A stretch of DNA of 34,198 bases from Neoechinorhynchus agilis (GCA_051530055.1 JBMGUZ010000028.1:1-34198); one strand, 5' to 3'; shown: positions 18,867-29,486, counted from the stretch's first letter. Notes: a model not told the origin generated them from the letters alone. Numbers and translations are program-made.

Positions 18867-19997
18867 ATGGCAGAAGAAGAAGTAGCAGCAGTCGTGATCG
18901 ATAATGGATCGGGTATGTGCAAGGCCGGATTCGCCGGGGACGATGCTCCTCGTGTCGTATTTCCGTCAATCGTTGGACGGCCCAAATACCAGGCAGTGAT
19001 GGTCGGAATGGGACAAAAGGACTCTTATGTTGGAGATGAAGCTCAGAGCAAGAGAGGAATATTGACGCTAAAGTATCCAGTTGAGCATGGCATCATTACA
19101 AACTGGGATGATATGGAGAAAGTATGGCATCATACTTTTTACAATGAACTCCGAGTTGCTCCAGAAGAGCATCCTACTCTTCAGACTGAGTCTCCATTGA
19201 ACCCAAAAGTGAACAGAGAAAAGATGACTCAAATCATGTTCGAGACTTTCAATTCACCGGCCATGTACGTGGCCATTCAGGCCGTCCTTTCTTTATACGC
19301 CTCAGGGCGAACAACCGGAGTTGTTCTGGACTCTGGGGACGGTGTAACTCATACAGTTCCCATCTACGAAGGATACGCCCTTCCTCATGCCATTCTCCGT
19401 CTGGACGTCGCTGGACGGGAATTGACCGAGTACATGATGAAAATCATGATGGAACACGGTTATGCCTTTGTCTCATCGGCAGAACGGGAAATCGTGAGAG
19501 ATATCAAGGAGAAACTGTGTTATGTGGCGCTGGATTTTGAACAAGAATTGGCTATTGCCGCAAGTTCATCATCGATTGAAAAGAGTTACGAACTTCCTGA
19601 TGGTCAAGTGATCAGCATTGGAAACGAGAGATTCCGTTGTCCTGAAGCATTGTTCCAACCTTCGTTTGTAGGAATGGAAATCCTTGGAGTTCATGAAACT
19701 ACTTTTAACTCAATAATGCGATGTGATATTGATATCCGCAAAGATCTTTATGCTAATACCGTCCTTTCGGGAGGTAGTAGCATGTACCCGGGTATTGCTG
19801 ATCGAATGCAAAAGGAAATGACTGCTCTTGCGCCAAGCACAATCAAAATTAAGATCATCGCCCCACCTGAACGTAAATACTCTGTATGGATCGGTGGATC
19901 TATTCTCGCTTCATTATCAACGTTCCAATCAATGTGGATTTCAAAAGAGGAATACGACGAAAGCGGACCTTCGATTGTCCACAGAAAGTGCTTCTAA
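18867..19997 (+). CDS. Actin
   Basis: Intronless, complete actin of 376 residues, the usual length, from [20 protein letters not shown] to [11 protein letters not shown]. All landmark segments are present: the nucleotide loop [38 protein letters not shown] with the methylatable His, the second phosphate loop [48 protein letters not shown], and the penultimate Cys. It is more diverged than typical cytoplasmic or muscle actins. Changes include PKYQAVM for [17 protein letters not shown] for TEAPLNPKAN, and [18 protein letters not shown] for the usual YLMKILTERGYSF-type stretch. That suggests a specialised paralogue. Kozak context AAAACATGG. A CArG box and TATA box lie upstream, and AATAAA at 20186. 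Its 3' end converges on RTF2. Confidence 0.97.
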   Translation: MAEEEVAAVVIDNGSGMCKAGFAGDDAPRVVFPSIVGRPKYQAVMVGMGQKDSYVGDEAQSKRGILTLKYPVEHGIITNWDDMEKVWHHTFYNELRVAPEEHPTLQTESPLNPKVNREKMTQIMFETFNSPAMYVAIQAVLSLYASGRTTGVVLDSGDGVTHTVPIYEGYALPHAILRLDVAGRELTEYMMKIMMEHGYAFVSSAEREIVRDIKEKLCYVALDFEQELAIAASSSSIEKSYELPDGQVISIGNERFRCPEALFQPSFVGMEILGVHETTFNSIMRCDIDIRKDLYANTVLSGGSSMYPGIADRMQKEMTALAPSTIKIKIIAPPERKYSVWIGGSILASLSTFQSMWISKEEYDESGPSIVHRKCF

Positions 19998-20185
19998 GCT
20001 AACTGACCGAAATGTGGAGGCATTGTTTAGTATTTGTAGCGGTGTCACCTGCTAGAAAGTGCCAGTAAATTCTTGTTATTCTTAATTTTTTGAATTGTTG
20101 GTTAAACGAATTCAAGGAAGGCCATCATTTTCGTTGTTATGCGAAAACTAAGATAAGAATTTGCTCACTTAAAGATCTTAATTTC

Positions 20186-20191
20186 AATAAA
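20186..20191 (+). terminator. AATAAA signal of actin
   Basis: AATAAA 189 bp past the actin stop codon, in AT-rich sequence between two convergent genes. Confidence 0.5.
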
Positions 20192-20302
20192 TATAAACTT
20201 TGCACAAAAAAACTAAGCAAAGATTAAATCGAACGGGATGTATTTTTTCGAAAACCCATTTTCTCATTACAGCTTAAAGTCGATGTGCCAGCATATATTT
20301 TT

Positions 20303-21077
20303 TTAAAAGTATTGTGGGTTATAAGTGACCCAGTGGGCTGATTTGTGTCTTTTCGCATCTTTGCAACTAGTAAACAACGACTTGTAAACACTGCTCTTTG
20401 ACGGATCATCCTGTATTTCACTCACCTCACAACGTGTTGAAATTGAACGTTTCTTTGATGGTTCATCTCCTTGATTAGCTAGATTGTTTTCTTCGTCGTC
20501 TTCATTGATCGCAATCACATCTTCGCAGTCAAAATCACGATCACAGACCAAACACTTGCTAACCTGTACCCGCTTCATAGCTCGTGCAGCCATAACGCAT
20601 CCACAAGTCCACAAAAACACGAATCGGTGACTACCGTTCATCTCAAGACCGCTTAAGACTGATACTTCAAGCTCAGCGAAAGCCAAAAGATTGATGTATC
20701 TTGTCCATTGGACAGACAAACATTCCACGGACACTCATGTCGCTTGCATCCACAGCTGATGCGTCGTTAGGAAAGTCAGGATTTAAAGTGAGTCTAAGCT
20801 CACGAGTGTCACGTTTAAGCTTCTTTATGTGTCTAAGATTTTTGAAATTCGGCGCTACGGTCGGATCCTTACGTTCAATCAGTGCAAGGATTAACTCGTG
20901 TTTATTGTAGAGACGTCCACGCCGGCACGCAACCACTGGTAATTTCAGTGGCAGCTGACTCAAAGAGCAATTGTTCCATCTTGCAGCACGAAGAGCTTGT
21001 TTGTCCTTTCGAGGCTTATGTTTCTTTGTCCGGACGAGTTCATCTCGACGGGGAATCGTACCACCATCACAACCCAT
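20303..21077 (-). CDS. RTF2: RTF2 (replication termination factor 2 family)
   Basis: Two exons of about 240 residues in total. Exon 1 (21077 to about 20705) begins MGCDGGTIPRRDELVRTKK, the hallmark N-terminus of RTF2. It continues with the RING/U-box-like segment CSLSQLPLKLPVVACRRGRL, YNKHELILALIE and FVCP. Exon 2 (about 20660-20303) carries GLEMNGSHRFVFLWTCGCVM, KCLVCDRDF with CxxC, EDVIAIN, and the conserved tail VYKSLFTS ... SAHWVTYNPQYF. RTF2 acts at stalled replication forks and associates with the replisome and RNase H2. It is shorter than the human protein (306) because the charged linker is reduced. The ATG follows directly on TTTTAG, so a 5' UTR intron or trans-splice site is likely. 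The exon junction near 20,655-20,710 has no GT donor that keeps the conserved FVCP. Confidence 0.92.
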
Positions 21078-21254
21078 CTAAAATAAAAATTTGGGATAAA
21101 CTGAACCAAAGAACGGAATAATAACAGTGTGCGGCCAATCGAAGAACAGTACGATCAGTTCAGAGAAATGCAGATCACCTGATATAGAAAATGAAGACCG
21201 TGTTCGAAGCCGTCCAGTGTTAAAGTGAAGAAGTGGATCAACTTCAATGGAAAG

Positions 21255-23256
21255 TTCTCTTTTGATTATTCCAATTTAACTTTACTTTCACTGCGTTTAC
21301 CTCTAGGGCGAAGGGAAGGGAATAAAAGATAAAGTAGATGAGAAAGATTATTGCAGAGATTCTGCAGCTAAAAGTTGTACAACACGTGATAATTTTAAAG
21401 GTATTTGAGTGGGCATAGAATCTTCTCTTTTGATTATTCCAATTTTACTTTACTTTCACTGCGTTTACCTCTAAGGCGAAGGGAAGGAAATAAAGGATAA
21501 AGTAGATGAGAAAGATTATTGCAGAGATTCTGCAGCTAAAAGTTGTACAACACGTAATAATTTTAAAGGTATTTGAGTGGGCATAGAATCTTCTCTTTTG
21601 ATTATTCCAATTTTACTTTACTTTCACTGCGTTTACCTCTAAGGCGAAGGGCAGGAAATAAAAGATAAAGTAGATGAGAAAGATTATTGCAGAGATTCTG
21701 CAGCTAAAAGTTGTACAACACGTGATAATTTTAAAGGTATTTGAGTGGGCATAGAATCTTCTCTTTTGATTATTCCAATTTAACTTTACTTTCACTGCGT
21801 TTACCTCTAAGGCGAAGGGAAGGGAATAAAAGATAAAGTAGATGAGAAAGATTATTGCAGAGATTCTGCAGCTAAAAGTTGTACAACACGTAATAATTTT
21901 AAAGGTATTTGAGTGGGCATAGAATCTTCTCTTTTGATTATTCCAATTTAACTTTACTTTCACTGCGTTTACCTCTAAGGCGAAGGGCAGGAAATAAAAG
22001 ATAAAGTAGATGAGAAAGATTATTGCAGAGATTCTGCAGCTAAAAGTTGTACAACACGTGATAATTTTAAAGGTATTTGAGTGGGCATAGAATCTTCTCT
22101 TTTGATTATTCCAATTTAACTTTACTTTCACTGCGTTTACCTCTAAGGCGAAGGGAAGGGAATAAAAGATAAAGTAGATGAGAAAGATTATTGCAGAGAT
22201 TCTGCAGCTAAAAGTTGTACAACACGTAATAATTTTAAAGGTATTTGAGTGGGCATAGAATCTTCTCTTTTGATTATTCCAATTTAACTTTACTTTCACT
22301 GCGTTTACCTCTAAGGCGAAGGGAAGGAAATAAAGGATAAAGTAGATGAGAAAGATTATTGCAGAGATTCTGCAGCTAAAAGTTGTACAACACGTGATAA
22401 TTTTAAAGGTATTTGAGTGGGCATAGAATCTTCTCTTTTGATTATTCCAATTTAACTTTACTTTCACTGCGTTTACCTCTAAGGCGAAGGGAAGGAAATA
22501 AAAGATAAAGTAGATGAGAAAGATTATTGCAGAGATTCTGCAGCTAAAAGTTGTACAACACGTAATAATTTTAAAGGTATTTGAGTGGGCATAGAATCTT
22601 CTCTTTTGATTATTCCAATTTAACTTTACTTTCACTGCGTTTACCTCTAGGGCGAACGGCAGGAAATAAAGGATAAAGTAGATGAGAAATATTATTGCAG
22701 AGATTCTGCAGCTAAAAGTTGTACAACACGTGATAATTTTAAAGGTATTTGAGTGGGCATAGAATCTTCTCTTTTGATTATTCCAATTTTGCTTTCACTG
22801 CGTTTACCTCTAGGGCGAACGGCAGGAAATAAAAGATAAAGTAGATGAGAAAGATTATTGCAGAGATTCTGCAGCTAAAAGTTGTAAAACACGTAATAAT
22901 TTTAAAGGTATTTGAGTGGGCATAGAATCTTCTCTTTTGATTATTCCAATTTAACTTTACTTTCACTGCGTTTACCTCTAGGGCGAACGGCAGGAAATAA
23001 AGGATAAAGTAGATGAGAAATATTATTGCAGAGATTCTGCAGCTAAAAGTTGTACAACACGTGATAATTTTAAAGGTATTTGAGTGGGCATAGAATCTTC
23101 TCTTTTGATTATTCCAATTTAACTTTACTTTCACTGCGTTTACCTCTAAGGCGAAGGGAAGGGAATAAAAGATAAAGTAGATGAGAAAGATTATTGCAGA
23201 GATTCTGCAGCTAAAAGTTGTAATAATTTTAAAGGTATTTGAATGGGCATAGAATC
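21255..23256. repeat. 168-bp tandem array, 12 monomers, with a two-monomer higher-order pattern
   Basis: Landmark TCTTCTCTTTTGATTATTCC recurs every 168 bp; one monomer near 22780 is about 6 bp short and the last is shortened near 23220. In monomers 1-11 the bases after GTTGTACAACAC or its variant alternate strictly between GTGATAA and GTAATAA. So CACGTG and CACGTA sites alternate and the real period is 336 bp. Since 168 is exactly 56 codons, the minus strand stays open for 340 codons (22635-21613) and again for 118 codons (23134-22778). The 56-residue unit is basic (KVKLNWNNQKRRFYAHSN) followed by a hydrophobic helix (IIFLIYFIFYFLPFAL). This openness may simply reflect period and composition; I do not call a gene. 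Confidence 0.95.
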
Positions 23257-23806
23257 AATCGTCGTTTACCGCTTCAAATTCGCCAGGATCGTAGTTTTTG
23301 TGTCCGCGAATAGAAGAGCAATCCAACTCGGGATCGAAACGTACTCCTGATGTACAATGGCACTTCTTCGGGCTGGAGATTCCATGTCGTTCTTAACCTG
23401 AAGAGTTCGGATACTTAGGCTGCTTTTGCTTATAGTTTCCAACTATATTCTTTATCCGCTTTCGTTTGTCCGGCATATGCAGATTCGGATCGGGGTATCT
23501 TGATTTATTATATTGCTTTCCATTCATAAAAAGAATAGGAGAGGAAGATCTTAAGCCCAAGCGTTTTTTTGCGATGTGATCACAGATCTTTGTTTGGGCG
23601 CAAATCAACACGGACCATGGAAACGATGATGAGGATGGACGATTACATCGGTCACAGAAGTCAAAGCCTTCCTTTGCTGATTCAGGATTCCTTAACTAGT
23701 GATTCTTCCGGTGCCGTGACGTAAGACATTTAAAAAGGTCAATTTCATATTCTGGTAAACGAACGCATTGATTATACGGACGAAGTGGGAATTTGAGGCA
23801 CTTTTT
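23255..23806 (-). pseudogene. Cys-rich (zinc-binding-like) ORF with two in-frame stops
   Basis: One minus-strand frame of 184 codons holds clearly protein-like sequence in three blocks: CLKFPLRPYNQ with RLPEYEIDLFKCLTSRHR; then FDFCDRCNRPSSSSFPW, ICAQTKICDHIAKKRLGL and ILFMNGKQYNKSRYPDPNLH; then SSPKKCHCTSGVRFDPELDC and IRGHKNYDPGEFEAVNDD. The blocks are separated only by a TAG (23698-23696) and a TAA (23395-23393). CxxC, CxxxxxxC and CxC spacings suggest metal binding. All blocks share one frame, so either very short introns of length divisible by three remove the stops, or the gene has decayed. The final TGA (23257-23255) is formed from bases of the adjacent 168-bp array. Family not recognised. 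The 5' end is unresolved. Confidence 0.45.
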
Positions 23807-23861
23807 TCATGACAGAATGAGAGTTGAACTAAACCGAAATCAGCGAAATGCTACTTGGATG

Positions 23862-24089
23862 TTTCAGTTTCAATTAACGATGTTTGATTCAGAAAAAGAT
23901 TTATATTGAAGATTTTCGGCCTCCTCGTTGGCATTAAGTCAGTTATTTGCAATTTCTTACAACTGTGAAGACGTATTCACAGTTGGAAGAACTTGCGAAC
24001 AATTGACCGACGAAGGCCAGCGGAAAGCCCAAAAATTTTCAACATGAATCCATTTCTGAATCAAACATCGCTAATTAAAACTGAAATGA
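23862..24089. repeat. Long fold-back (hairpin) element flanked by 12-bp direct repeats
   Basis: The left arm 23862-23969 and right arm 23976-24089 are reverse complements at roughly 75-80% over about 108-114 bases. The innermost stem CAACTGTGAA/TTCACAGTTG is perfect with a 6-base loop, GACGTA. The outer stem matches over TTTCAGTTT...CGATGTTTGATTCAGAAA. GCTACTTGGATG occurs directly before the left arm (23850-23861) and again at 24104-24115, 14 bp beyond the right arm, like an over-long target-site duplication. It sits between the divergently arranged Cys-rich ORF and golgin gene. It could be a fold-back MITE or the source of a long hairpin RNA. Confidence 0.75.
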
Positions 24090-24245
24090 ATAATTGCTTT
24101 ACAGCTACTTGGATGATTTTTACATTTCTTCCAGATTAGCGTTTCTCTAACGTCGAAGTTCTTTCAAATTTAAGTGGACCGATTTTGGCGTGGAAACCAT
24201 GGCTTAATCTTTTAGGATCGTGATTTACCGGTTAAATTTTTTAAG

Positions 24246-25097
24246 ATGTCATGGCTCATTCAAAGAGCGGAAGATTTGCTCAATAAAGCCGACGAACAAG
24301 CCAAAGCTAAACTACGTTCTGCTGCTTCATTTTTCGATGAGCCAACATCCGTTATTATTGGTTCGCCGAGCACTGATAAAACATTTGACGCTGCAACATT
24401 TCACGAAGTTGTAACTGTGGCCGATGTACGGAGAATTTCTTACAGTTGTCACAGCGGTTAGATTCATTGAACACTCGTGTACGGACCTTAACCAATCAGC
24501 TTGAGAAAAGCGCCATGTCGGAAAATAGATACCGGCAGATGATAGAACGTTTAGAAGACGAATTGATTGATAAGGATGCTAAAATTGCCCGGTTAAGTAA
24601 ACAAAGCTTTGCTCAGTTTCAAACGATTCCTGATTCCCTAATTTCCGGTTGTACGGTTGAAATCAGCGAAAAAAAAAGCCTCGATGGAGAATTAAGGCGC
24701 GAATGCGATGAACTTCGATCATCGCTCGATGATTTGACGAAAAAATCAGAAAGTTTCAAAAAAGAAGCAATGTCTAAATTAGACGCCGAAAAAATCAGAA
24801 AGTTTCAAAAAAGAAGCAATGTCTAAATTAGACGCGATGACCGATCAATTACTGGAAAGACAAGCAGCTGTTGAACGTTTGAAAATGGATAAGCATGAAC
24901 TTAGAGTATGGATTGAATATTTAGAACGTAACGAACCGAAGAAGCCGGATCATTCAGCAAATGACATTGTCCATAATTTGGTCCAAATGACGGTTGACTG
25001 TCTTCGATATTTGAGAATTCAAAAAATTGGTCAGCTAACCACCATTTACTTAATCATTATTCACCTTGTCGTTCTTATGTTGATTTTTAAACGATAA
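24246..25097 (+). CDS. Golgin-84-like Golgi membrane tether
   Basis: Starts MSWLIQRAEDLLNKADEQAK, close to the conserved golgin-84 (GOLGA5) N-terminus (MSW ... KAEDLLN-x-x-D). It ends with a single C-terminal anchor (QLTTIYLIIIHLVVLMLIFK) after VDCLRYLRIQKIG, as in golgin-84. Between lie Glu/Lys-rich coiled-coil segments (LNTRVRTLTNQLEKSAMSEN; LEDELIDKDAKIARLSKQ). Exon 1 is 24246-24410. A 35-bp intron 24411-24445 (GTAACT...TACAG) joins phase-exactly to exon 2. Exon 2 contains a 49-bp tandem duplication (24738-24786 and 24787-24835) that shifts the frame; beyond it the frame continues to 25097. At about 270 residues it is much shorter than the vertebrate protein (about 730). The family acts as a Rab-binding tether at the cis/medial Golgi. 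Confidence 0.65.
24738..24835 (+). repeat. 49-bp perfect tandem duplication inside the golgin-like gene
   Basis: Two abutting copies, each starting CGAAAAAATCAGAAAG and ending AAATTAGACG plus one base. The second repeats the first almost without change. As 49 is not a multiple of three, the reading frame before and after the duplication differs. With one copy the coiled-coil frame is continuous. Confidence 0.93.
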
Positions 25098-25496
25098 ATT
25101 GTTACCTGTCAACACATTATTATTTATAGGAAAATTTCTAGCGGCTTAAAAAAGTGTTTTTAACATCGCTTTTAAATTTATTAAAAAGTTACCATATCTC
25201 CAATCAACTTTCCGTCATTACTAATTTTAAAAATAGCGATGTTTAGGTAACATAGTCCAAAATCGCGAATTCGCCAAATTTTTTGATCCGAGTCCTGTGC
25301 GAACACTATGATTTTCAATAGTATTTTGTAGATACTCTAAACTTGTTCATCAAAGTTGCTAACCTAAATTCCTATATTGACCTTAGAATATCCTTTTCTT
25401 GCAGTCTGATTGGCTGTAATTTGCTTACTTACTGTTCGTGTTCGTGCTGTGATTGGTTAATTTTCGTTCTTAAATTTGTAGTCAAAAATTGCAAAC
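25098..25496. other. Intergenic region and promoter side of the isoleucyl-tRNA synthetase gene
   Basis: No gene seen. AT-rich, with two CCAAT-box-like inversions (GATTGGC near 25409 and GATTGGT near 25451, i.e. ATTGG) shortly before the start of the synthetase gene, which may be promoter elements. Confidence 0.35.
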
Positions 25497-25504
25497 ATGA
25501 ACGT

Positions 25505-25580
25505 GTAAGTTATTGATTTTGCGCGTTTAAGTTTGAATGCGACAACCATTATTATCAGTCTTTCTCTCTCGATGTTTCAG
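25505..25580 (+). other. Probable 5' UTR intron of the synthetase gene
   Basis: GTAAGT at 25505 and TTTCAG ending at 25580 delimit a 76-bp intron 19 bp upstream of the start codon. An ATG at 25497 in the upstream exon would, after splicing, be followed by AAC GTA and a stop: a three-codon upstream ORF. Confidence 0.55.
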
Positions 25581-25599
25581 ATAAATCGACTATTCCAAC

Positions 25600-28500
25600 A
25601 TGGAGCAAAGCACAATCCAGAGCATTTTCCCCGAATATTTCAATTTCGTACAAGAAGAAAACAATGTCCTTGAATTCTGGAAAGAAGTAGATGCTTTTGA
25701 GACTCAAACCCGTTTATCCAAGTCTCGTCCCCGATTCACATTTTACGATGGGCCTCCATTCGCAACGGGTCTGCCTCATTATGGTCACCTTTTGGCTGGA
25801 ACAGTAAAGGATATTGTCACGCGATGGGCTATAATGAGTGGATATAGCGTAGTACGGCGTTTTGGGTGGGATTGTCACGGTCTTCCAATTGTAAGTTTTA
25901 ATTGATTTCTAATTCGTATATTGAGGAGAACTTGCATTTTGTTTAGGAATACGAGATCGACAAGTTACTCGGAATCCGTAGTCCTGAGGACATAAAGAAA
26001 CTTGGAATTGCAGTGTATAATAACCATTGTCGTGCAATAGCCATGAAATACGCTAGCGAGTGGGAAAAGCAGGTTCAAAGGATGGGTCGATGGATTGATT
26101 TTAAGAACGACTACAAGACGCTTTATCCTTGGTACATGGAATCTGTATGGTTTGTGTTTAAACAGCTCTTTGAGAAAGGATTTGTGTATCGCGGAGTGAA
26201 AGTGATGCCATTTTCGACTGCATGTGCCACTCCCTTGTCGAACTTTGAAGCCAATCAAAACTATAAAGACGTCACCGATCCGAGCGTTATTTTAACATTT
26301 CCCTTTCGAGACAGTCCGAATGTTGCATTTTTGGCGTGGACCACAACTCCTTGGACACTTCCAAGTAATATGGCTCTTTGTGTAAATCCGGACGGTTTGT
26401 ATGCCAGAGTAAGAAGAGAATCTGATGAGGATCGTGAATATGTGTTGATGGAGAGTCGTATAGAGTTCGTTTTTGGATCTGAGAAAATAGTCGTTATCGA
26501 ACGGACGAAAGGTAGTGAGTTTAATGGGCTTGCATATGTTCCGCTCTTTTCTTATCTGGATTCTCCATATAAAGTTCTATGCGACAAGTATGTTAGTGAC
26601 GACGCAGGAACCGGGATCGTTCACCAGGCACCATTTTTTGGTGAGGATGATTTCCGAGTTTGTTCAGAAAATGGAGTTGTCGATAAACGAGCACTCGGAG
26701 AATGTCCGATTGATGACTCAGGACGATTTAGGCCCTTCGTTAAAGAGTTTGAAGGCAAATCGGTGAAGGAAGCTGATCCTCTCATAATTAAATGTCTAGA
26801 AGGCAAAGGAAGAGTATTTAGCAAGTCGACTGTTCGCCACAGCTACCCATTTTGCTGGAGATCAGAGACGCCACTTATATACAAAGCAGTCCCGTGTTGG
26901 TTCATTGCAGTCGAGGAGTTGTGCGATCGACTTTTAAAGAACAATGAAAAGGTTCATTGGATTCCTGAGTCCGTAGGAGAAAAACGATTTGGAAATTGGC
27001 TAAGAGATGCACAGGACTGGTGTGTATCTCGAAATCGGTATTGGGGAAATCCTATTCCAATATGGCAAAACTACGATATGACTGAAATTTTATGTGTCGG
27101 TTCAATTGAGGAACTTAAGAAACTCGCTGGAGTGGAGGGTGATCTTAGTGATGTCCATCGAGAGTTTATTGATTCTTTAACGATACAATCAGCAAGTGGT
27201 CAAGTACTTCATCGAACCACCGAAGTGTTCGATTGCTGGTTTGAGTCTGGAGCAATGCCATACGCTCAAGCTCATTATCCGTTTGACGAAACTGATCAAT
27301 TTACGTTTCCTGCTGATTTCATTGCTGAAGGAGTCGATCAGACACGAGGATGGTTCTACACACTCCTTGTGCTTGGAACAGCTTTATTTAACCAATCTCC
27401 ATATAAGAACGTAATTGTAACTGGCATAATCCAAGCAGCTGATGGTCAGAAAATGAGCAAACGCCTCAGGAATTATCCAGATCCAATGGATGTGGTTGAG
27501 CGTTACGGAGCTGATGCTGTCAGATTGTATCTCATTAATTCACCAGCCGTAAAAGCAGACTATTTGCGGTTTAAAGAACAAGGTGTCCGCGAAATTCAAA
27601 AAGATGTTTTCCTTCCTTGGTACAATTCATTACGATTTCTTGGTCTAAAATTAGACAGATTAGCAAAAGAAGATAATATCGAGTATAAATTTGACGAAAC
27701 CGCGCTTTACCGTGCAACCAACATTATGGATCGATGGATCTTATCGTTCACACAGTCACATATAAAATTTGTAAGGAATGAGATGAAAGCTTTTAGATTG
27801 TACAACGTGGTTCCATCGAATGTAAAGTTTATTGAAATCCTTACAAATTGGTATATTCGAATGAATCGAGATAGACTTTGCGGTCGTTACGGGCTTGAAG
27901 ATTGCCTTTTAGCGATTAATACACTGTTTGAAGTTGAATTAACGATGGTGCATTTGATGGCATCGTTTACTCCATTTTTGTCCGAATCATTTTTTCAGAG
28001 ACTTAAACCATACCTTGAGCCAGATTCGATTGACTCACCAGCTTCAAGCATTCATTTTAAGCAGATTCCGTCCGCTCGAGATCAGTGTATTGATCAGGGG
28101 ATTGAAGATGCCGTTGCCGCGATGCGAGTCGTCATCGAAACTGGGCGAGTAATTCGAGAGCGTCTTGTTATTCCTCTGAAACAACCTTTAAAAAGCGTAA
28201 TCGTTGTAAGTGCCAATAAATCAGCAAGAGACAATGTGGTGATGTTGGAAGATTTTATAAAGAAGGAATTGAATGTTCGTAACGTTGTTGTCAGCGATGA
28301 CCGCGATGCTTACAATATAAACCTTCAAGTTGAACCCAATTTTCGATCTTTGGGAACGAGGGCGAGATCTCAGATGAAGGAGATTGTTCCATTGATAAGG
28401 GCGATGAAGGTCGATGCACTCGAGGACCTTCGCAGGAACGGAACGTTTATACTTTCAAACGGATTTGAACTTGGGACTGAAGATGTTCATTCTTCGTATG

Positions 28501-29486
28501 TAACGAGTTCCAAATGTGGAAATCTCGCGGCCGACAGTCATTCTGAGACCGGAATCACAGTTCTCATGGATACTTCAATATACGAAGATCTTAAGACAGA
28601 AAAATGGGCAAGGGAGGTGATGAATAGGATTCAGAAAATGAGAAAGGAAGCGCATCTTCTTCCAACGGATTCCGTTAATGTTTATTACTCATGGCCACGG
28701 GCAATCGACAGAGAATCGGAGCTATGTGATAGTATAGAGGCCAGCGTTCAGTTTATTTCCGATTGGATCAGGAAACCCTTTCTAGCAAGAACCAATTCAA
28801 CCGTTGATCACCTTATCTGTGAAAAGACTTTTGATATCCACGATGGACGCATTCATATTTTAATCGCTTATGATAAGTTATCTGAAAAAGTGGACTTTAA
28901 CTTTGTCAATTTGATACAACTGGATTCTAAATGTCCAATGAGTGGATGTCTCATATTGGATAACCTAAAGAATTCAGAAATCAATAAGAAAGGTATTCAA
29001 CATCACGTAGCACGTTTATTCGGTTTGATGGAAATGATTTGGGATGAGCACATTGAAGTGTTCGTCGATTCGTCTAAGGCAAAACCACTCGATAGCTATA
29101 GTTTAATCGATCTCAAACATTATGGAACGTTGTATGTTAGTCTATCAAACGGTGAATGGCCTTACAATGCAAACGATCTCAAACTCAAATGCAAAATTGT
29201 ACCAGATGGTTCGCCGTGTTCATACTTTTTCATCGAACGTACCGATGAACCAGTGAAACGAGTTGTTCTATTAGAGAACCCAAAAGGATTGATGGTTGAT
29301 TCTTTGGATTGCCTCGTTGATCGAATTGCAGCAACTCTTGGATTGAACGAAGACGATGTTGAGAATCTTGTTATTAGTACAGATAAGGAACATAATGATC
29401 CGCTGTCAGAAAATACTTGCTATTTAGTGGATTCGTTTTCTTCGTTTGAAAAAAAGACATTGTACGCTAAAATGATGAAAGCCTAA
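25600..29486 (+). CDS. IARS1: Isoleucyl-tRNA synthetase, cytoplasmic
   Basis: Class I aminoacyl-tRNA synthetase charging tRNA-Ile in the cytosol. Exons 25600-25890 and 25947-29486 flank a 56-bp GT-AG intron (25891-25946). The joined protein has 1276 residues, like human IARS1 (1262). The HIGH motif is HYGH (residues 60-63, in [16 protein letters not shown]). [15 protein letters not shown] crosses the exon junction. The CP1 editing domain (about 190-420) carries [16 protein letters not shown] and [15 protein letters not shown]. The KMSKS loop is KMSKR (599-603, in [13 protein letters not shown]), and the tungsten-rich [14 protein letters not shown] segment precedes it. The anticodon-binding and eukaryote-specific C-terminal extensions follow. 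The start ATG is in good context (CAACATGG). No damage is visible: an intact housekeeping gene beside heavily repeated DNA. AATAAA near 29627 is a possible 3' signal. Confidence 0.97.
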
